From the NCBI GenBank assembly GCA_004151065.3, contig NWUY0303913807.1, positions 1 to 12,171 on the forward strand: a DNA stretch of 12,171 nucleotides, written 5' to 3'. Positions 8,228-12,171 of the stretch are shown in pieces (positions within the stretch are counted from its first letter, which is position 1; each line of letters starts with the position of its first letter). A program made the position numbers and the translations under genes. The DNA is from Larix sibirica. Its lineage: Eukaryota > Streptophyta > Pinopsida > Pinales > Pinaceae. The notes beneath the pieces were generated by a model. It did not search any database and was not told the origin of the DNA. It saw only the letters and a list, made by a program, of their open reading frames with translations.

Positions 8228-8640
8228 CTGCGCTGTAGGGATAGAATCTTCAGTAGGACAGGTATCCAACACAGGAAATACAGAAGGAGTTTTACCAGCT
8301 GAACTTCTATCTGCAGTCAGGTCAGAGAATGGAAGCCAATGCAACAGAATAGTATCTTACCCCCTTCATGGTGGCAGTAGAGTCTTTCTGAATGATAGGA
8401 TCAGCTAAAAGGGAAAGGGATGCAACCTCCAATACAGTTATACAGTTATTGCTTCTTTCTGCTACTAGATCATTAGCAGAATCAGCTTTTTCTGGAAATA
8501 CTGCTTCTAAGTTCTAACCAAGCAACAGCAAGACTGGCATTGCTTGCAACCTTTGTACCAATAGAATTAGACTGTAGGCCCGACAGATAAGCATCTTTAT
8601 AAATCTCTTCGATGTTTGCACTGTTGTAGATACTGAAGGA
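8228..8640 (-). pseudogene. Unidentified coding-like segment upstream of the BGAL fragment, copy B
   Basis: Across two frameshifts the minus strand reads SIYNSANIEEIYKDAYLSG at the high-coordinate end, then VAERSNNCITVLEVASL, LLADPIIQKDSTATMKGV and RYYSVALASIL near 8325-8345, then a segment resembling SDLTADRSSAGKTPSVFP. It is the equivalent of the 90-codon frame at 2141-2413 and extends it. An indel near 8505-8515, where 'gttctaacc' is extra relative to copy A, breaks the frame after VAWLE. I do not recognise the family. The two copies help reconstruct which frame was original, because each is broken in a different place. Confidence 0.45.
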
Positions 8641-8722
8641 TTCATGTCATTAATATGGCCAGCCCATGGAATCTCGCTGGCCTTACCCTGAAATTGCTGT
8701 GGAGTTATTTCAGGGTTTAACA

Positions 8723-9829
8723 GGGTTCCGTATCCGTATCACATGTCAGACATGGATATGCTAGGACCTGTGCCCTAGACATGACCTACTCTAAAAAACA
8801 TTTTTCAATGTGTTTTCTCACTTTTAGTTGCAGGGAAAGAGAAGTCACAGTCTCTGGTTGTGCAGGTAGAGGATAAAATCGAGATTTTAAGTGATTCCAA
8901 ATGTTTTGTAAATGTTCTAGTTTCTAAATGGATCTTTATGTCTATTATATATATATATATCCCTCTGTCCTGTTTCCAGGGTCATCATGTCCCGTGTCAA
9001 ATATTTGTATTTCCATTTCCTTCGTGTCCCGTGTCCTCGTGTCAGGTGACTTAGCATGAAAACTATGTTTATCTGGTTTTGGTTTTACTATAGTAGAAAG
9101 AATAGTCTCATTGTCCACAAACTTTTTTCCCCAAAAAAAAAAGATACACCCTTTCGGTAGCACAGTGAGTAAGTTTGGATGTGAATGTTTCTCAAATGCA
9201 ATTTTACGTACCAAAGAAAAAAAGCTAGGGACCAATGATTAATTAGGATGTAATATGTGTTCTTTTGTATTAACTTTTAAGAATGAGGCTCATCGGGAAA
9301 ACAAACAATGGTGTCACCGTACAGGACATAAGGATTCTAGAAGTGTCTATACTTGCCTAGGGCATTTCTGCATTGATATCTGTAAGTTTGTTATGATTCA
9401 AAGAAAGTGAAAATTTGCCTCCTGTAATTATCATATTTGAAGTTGAGGGAGCAATGCTTGACAGTAGCAAATTTAATCACAAACCACAAATCCTCACCAA
9501 GAGTTTCTCTTTCCATTGTTCAATAATGTTATATGATGTGTTCCAAGAATGTATTTCCTTGAGCCTGTACTACACCAGTATCCTTCAAGAATCTCAATTG
9601 ATTGGCAATGGGAGATTGATTTGAAATAGTAGGCTAGTTAAAACAAGATCACTAAGAGCCCGACCTGAACTGAATTATGATACCTTTCTTGATGCAGCCT
9701 AATTATTTCAAGTGAATAGAAAATCCAACCCTGAAAGAAACAGAATCCTCCAACAACTTCCTCAAGTTTCTATTCCTGTAGAAAATGGATTTGGATAATG
9801 TCAAGATCAACATACTTACCTCTATAAAT
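8723..9829. other. Intergenic stretch without a supported gene
   Basis: Only short, unconvincing frames occur. The part next to the duplication end (8724-9052) is bounded by runs of GTATCC- and GTGTCC-like words ('ccgtatccgtatc' at 8728 and 'cgtgtcccgtgtcctcgtgtc' near 9023) that look like the worn ends of a small repeat. A short AT dinucleotide run lies near 8946-8960. Near 9761-9775 the minus strand has 'ttttctacag', a fair 3' splice-site match that could belong to a last exon of the mTERF-like gene, but the sequence beyond it is not recognisable. Confidence 0.5.
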
Positions 9830-10153
9830 TTATAATAATGTCATTGCATAAGGACTACACTTCACATACCTGTCAAACAATTTTTGCTTGATTAAAGCAA
9901 GCAAAGAAGCAACACAAGAAAGACACTCGGAAGCTTGCATTGCACTTGTAGACTTTAACATCATTTGGTGAGCCTTAATCCTAAGAGTGGAGGATGTTGT
10001 CAGAGCAATCTGTGGTGGAAGCCCAGCAGTGTGCATCAAGAAGTCCATGATCTTCTGCATCTTATCCATTAAAGTATTGAGTACTACAGGGTGCTTCCTG
10101 ATAAGATCTTTAAATTCATCTTCCAGGAGGACAAAACTTGCCAAATACTTCAA
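9830..10153 (-). pseudogene. mTERF-like segment, probable second exon of the same gene
   Basis: The minus frame has no ATG start and reads EFKDLIRKHPVVLNTLMDKM, QKIMDFLMHTAGLPPQIALT and LRIKAHQMML, which fit the mTERF repeat pattern of a buried Pro-x-x-Leu followed by a helix pair. It lies about 170 bp downstream of the splice donor of the first exon, on the same strand. An exact acceptor that keeps the frame was not found: the nearest AG sites give the wrong phase. The remaining 45 or so residues, after about 9990, do not look like mTERF. A 'GACAG/GTATGTG' donor-like site occurs near 9865-9875. The exon call is therefore reasonable, the borders not. Confidence 0.6.
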
Positions 10154-10320
10154 ATTCTATTCAAAAATTTCATGCCCGTTGTAGTTACCAACAGAGACTA
10201 TGCAAATGTTATTTAGCCCTCCACAATACCCATATTTCTCACATATTAATTTTGAACTTCAATAAGTTTGCACTTTGGCTTACTGGGGGGATCTTGATAT
10301 TAAGAACAGAAGTAACTCAC

Positions 10321-10999
10321 CTTCAACCCGGGATTGCTGCAGAAGATCCGCGTTGGGTTTCACCTTCCTCCCAATGTCATACAGCAGAAACCAAGTTGCC
10401 CTGATTAGAGCCATGGTGAGATTAGCCTTTGATGCAAACAGACTGAAGATATTGGAGTTTGGAATCATACCTTTCTCTAGACTGTTAATAAGCAACCTGG
10501 ATATTCCGCATAACACATCTCCAGTAAGGAGGCCCAGTTCGGTTCCCATTATCGGAATCTTGGGCTTCAAGCGCAGATCAAATTTAATAGATAGAATAGT
10601 TGGGTTTCTGACAATGATCTCCCGTACCTGATGTTCGGTGAATCCCGAATCTCTGAAAAGTGAACCATTTGTTGTGCTGTTTGTGTGATCTGCTGAACAG
10701 GGCTGCCCATCTTCTGATTATTTTCGATAAATAGGACTCAGACAAGCCACATTCGTTAAGTAAGAAATCTGAACAGGGATTGTGGTCAGCGTGTGCCTAC
10801 TCTGCTTGTGGGGGTTTGTTCGCGGGTGTCGGTGGAGAAGAATGATAGCTTGAACGAAGTGAAGTGTGGGAATGGTTGATAGTTCCGCAGTAACGAGTAG
10901 GTGAAGAAGAGAAGGAATGTACTTGGAGAAGATAACCATTGCATCAGTCAGGCAAGGCAATGTGGGGTTTTGTTTGTTGAGAATGAATGAATCGACCAC
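10321..10999 (-). pseudogene. mTERF-family gene, first exon, interrupted by one stop
   Basis: Mitochondrial transcription termination factor (mTERF) proteins in plants are nuclear-encoded and act in chloroplasts or mitochondria on organelle transcription, splicing or translation; they consist of about 30-residue helical repeats. The minus frame opens at 10999 (a second ATG is at 10939) with a basic, Ser/Leu-rich leader that could be a transit peptide. The segment VQISYLTNVACLS resembles the conserved SYLxNSCGLS region. After a TAA at 10718-10720 the same frame continues with SLFRDSGFTEHQVREIIVRN, LRLKPKIPIMGTELGL, ISRLLINSLEKGMIPN and a last repeat with DIGRKVKPNADLLQQ. A strong donor, GAAG/GTGAGT, ends the exon at 10321. 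Only the single stop breaks about 225 codons, so this may be a young pseudogene, a sequencing error or a variable allele. Confidence 0.8.
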
Positions 11000-11112
11000 G
11001 AAAACAACATAACATTGTTAACAAACTGCAGATGAATGAAAGGGATTATGAGAGGATTGCTTTTAGATGAATAGCTTGGAGAAGTGTATTGATGAACAAA
11101 CCATTATCAGGG

Positions 11113-11251
11113 CAGATCCATCCAAACAGCACAACGAGCGGTTCAGCGCTTCCAAGACATGGATTCACAGAAGACCAGGTAAGGAATATCATTGTAAGAG
11201 AAATCCAAATTCAATATCTTAAAATTTGATCGGCAGTTGAAACCCAAGATT
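11113..11251 (+). pseudogene. Second mTERF fragment, opposite strand
   Basis: About 139 bp on the plus strand match the minus-strand stretch 10692-10556 of the mTERF-like gene. They read NSTTSGS, then GFTEDQVRNIIVR, then after a frameshift ILKFDRQLKPKI, against NSTTNGSLFRDSGF, EHQVREIIVRN and FDLRLKPKI in the other copy. The similarity is clear but lower than between the 2.5-kb repeats, and it stops at 11251. The two copies point away from each other with about 420 bp between them. Both a frameshift and the short length show that it is a relic. Confidence 0.75.
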
Positions 11252-11418
11252 AAAATGATGAGAATGATGAGAATATGGTTAATGCCCAAGCTCATGATGA
11301 GAACCCCACACGGCCTTATAGTCAAGGATCTGGAAGATATGTTGTGTGCAACATCAAAGAGCTTCCAGTTCCAATTTCAATACCTTCAAACCCTAATGAT
11401 TCACCCACCTTCAAACTC
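11251..11418 (+). other. Protein-like open frame after the mTERF fragment, unidentified
   Basis: In a frame shifted relative to the mTERF relic the plus strand reads ENDENMVNAQAHDENPTRPY and continues through GRYVVCNIKELPVPISIP to a TGA at about 11424. The composition is protein-like, but there is no recognisable domain and no copy elsewhere in the window for comparison. It could be a diverged continuation of another gene or chance. Confidence 0.2.
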
Positions 11419-11419
11419 A

Positions 11420-12171
11420 ACGATTGAGGACACGTGGAGCAATGAAGTAAAATCATTGTATAACAACTAAAATGATTTATTACGTCATCATTTCTTCGTG
11501 TCCGGTATATTGGATGGTCGTAGATGTTTTTTATATTAATCCTTAAGACTTGTGTTGCTTAAGAGGGAAGAAAATTATTATGTCCGCGTCACATATTTTG
11601 CTATTAGCTGGCCCGTACATACCTAAATTTTTCTATTTGCAAAGTGTTTACGTTTTTTTATGTGATTTTTTTTAAATTAATTTGTTTGTATTTTATTAGT
11701 TTGTAGATGTAGGCGTTGGGGTTTGGAGTGAGGATATGGTAGCAGGTTGACCATGTCTTTCTGCATGTGCTCATTGATGGAGTGTAGATTTTTATGGCAT
11801 GTGAACCTTGACATAGTACAGAGTCAGGTGTGTGTGCCTTGTTTATATGTGAATGTCTCATCTAAGTTATGATCGTTGGGTCATTGTTAACAACGCTGAC
11901 ATTTTTTAACAAATATTGTGTTACTTTGGGAAATAATATTGTTGCTATTTTGTCAAATAATTGGTTCCATTGTGTTTGAGCGAAACGAGTACTTGCAACC
12001 TCCCCATCTTTAGTAACTCTCATTGAGCCAAGATGAAGTTCAATATTGCAAATCCCACCATGGGATGCCAAAAGAAGATGAAGATCGATGACGACAAAAA
12101 ATTGTTAGATTTTTAATAATATAACAATATAATTTGTATCTCTTTCAACTTAATTGCAACATAAACAAATA
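11420..12171. other. Right-end stretch without a supported gene
   Basis: This part is AT-rich. A minus-strand open frame of 69 codons (12071-11862, beginning MASHGGICNIELHLGSMRV) is the most protein-like item, but I recognise no family and see no splice signals or copies supporting it. No RNA gene, LTR end or terminal inverted repeat was found. Confidence 0.4.

Larger units (their letters stand above)
6210..8722. repeat. Direct repeat copy B (~2.5 kb), right copy
   Basis: This is the second copy of the block at 1-2504, in direct orientation and separated from it by about 3.7 kb. Similarity begins immediately next to the right end of the LTR at 6206 and stops near 8722, where this copy continues into 'gggttccgtatcc' while copy A continues into unrelated sequence. 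Copy B is somewhat better preserved as coding sequence: it keeps the GH35 nucleophile glutamate and the EW after the PYVCA motif. It has a short extra stretch near 7120-7145 that resembles a local duplication of the adjacent 'accaattgat' sequence. The part from 6210 to about 7300 holds no gene I can assign. Confidence 0.95.

Noticed and set aside
8946-8960. Short AT microsatellite
   Set aside because: It is only about 15 bases long, common in plant intergenic DNA and not informative.
8945-9235. 96-codon minus-strand frame
   Set aside because: It covers an AT dinucleotide run, a poly-A stretch and the GTGTCC-rich words; the composition is not protein-like and there is no domain.
1-12171. CRISPR array, bacterial operon or phage genes
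   Set aside because: No regularly spaced repeats and no dense long open frames; splice-site signals, retrotransposon gag and plant gene families point to a plant nuclear genome.

Overview
The window looks like an accessory, repeat-rich stretch of a land-plant nuclear genome. It is AT-rich, has no long intact gene, and carries decayed copies of plant gene families (a BGAL17-type GH35 beta-galactosidase and an mTERF-family organelle protein) beside a broken LTR retrotransposon. A gymnosperm or other large, repeat-filled plant genome would fit, but nothing in the sequence fixes the species.

Layout. (1) 1-2504 and 6210-8722 are two direct copies of one ~2.5 kb block, alike over almost their whole length apart from point changes and small indels. 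Each carries, on the minus strand, an intron-free and frameshifted beta-galactosidase catalytic-domain fragment, preceded upstream by a coherent protein-like reading frame that I cannot assign. (2) 2505-6209 separates the copies. Its right part is a minus-strand LTR retrotransposon remnant: an LTR of about 750 bp (5455-6206), a primer-binding site, and a decayed gag (about 5030-3646). No protease, reverse transcriptase, RNase H or integrase is recognisable. (3) 8723-9829 holds no gene I can support. (4) 9830-10999 (minus) is a recognisable mTERF-like gene. Its first exon is open except for one TAA, a good splice donor follows, and a second mTERF-like segment lies beyond an intron-sized gap. 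(5) 11113-11251 (plus) is a second, more decayed mTERF fragment facing away from the first, so the two form a divergent inverted pair. (6) 11420-12171 shows nothing assignable.

The most unusual feature is at 5377-5451. Where an LTR retrotransposon normally has about 18 nt complementary to a tRNA 3' end, this remnant has the complement of an entire tRNA-Asp(GTC), including a CCA tail that plant nuclear tRNA genes do not encode. It lies 3 nt from the LTR end. This is what would be expected if reverse transcriptase had copied the whole mature primer tRNA and the product had become part of the element.

The genes do not form a pathway. What connects them is the history: retrocopying or decay of host genes, segmental duplication, and retrotransposon insertion at or near the duplication junction.
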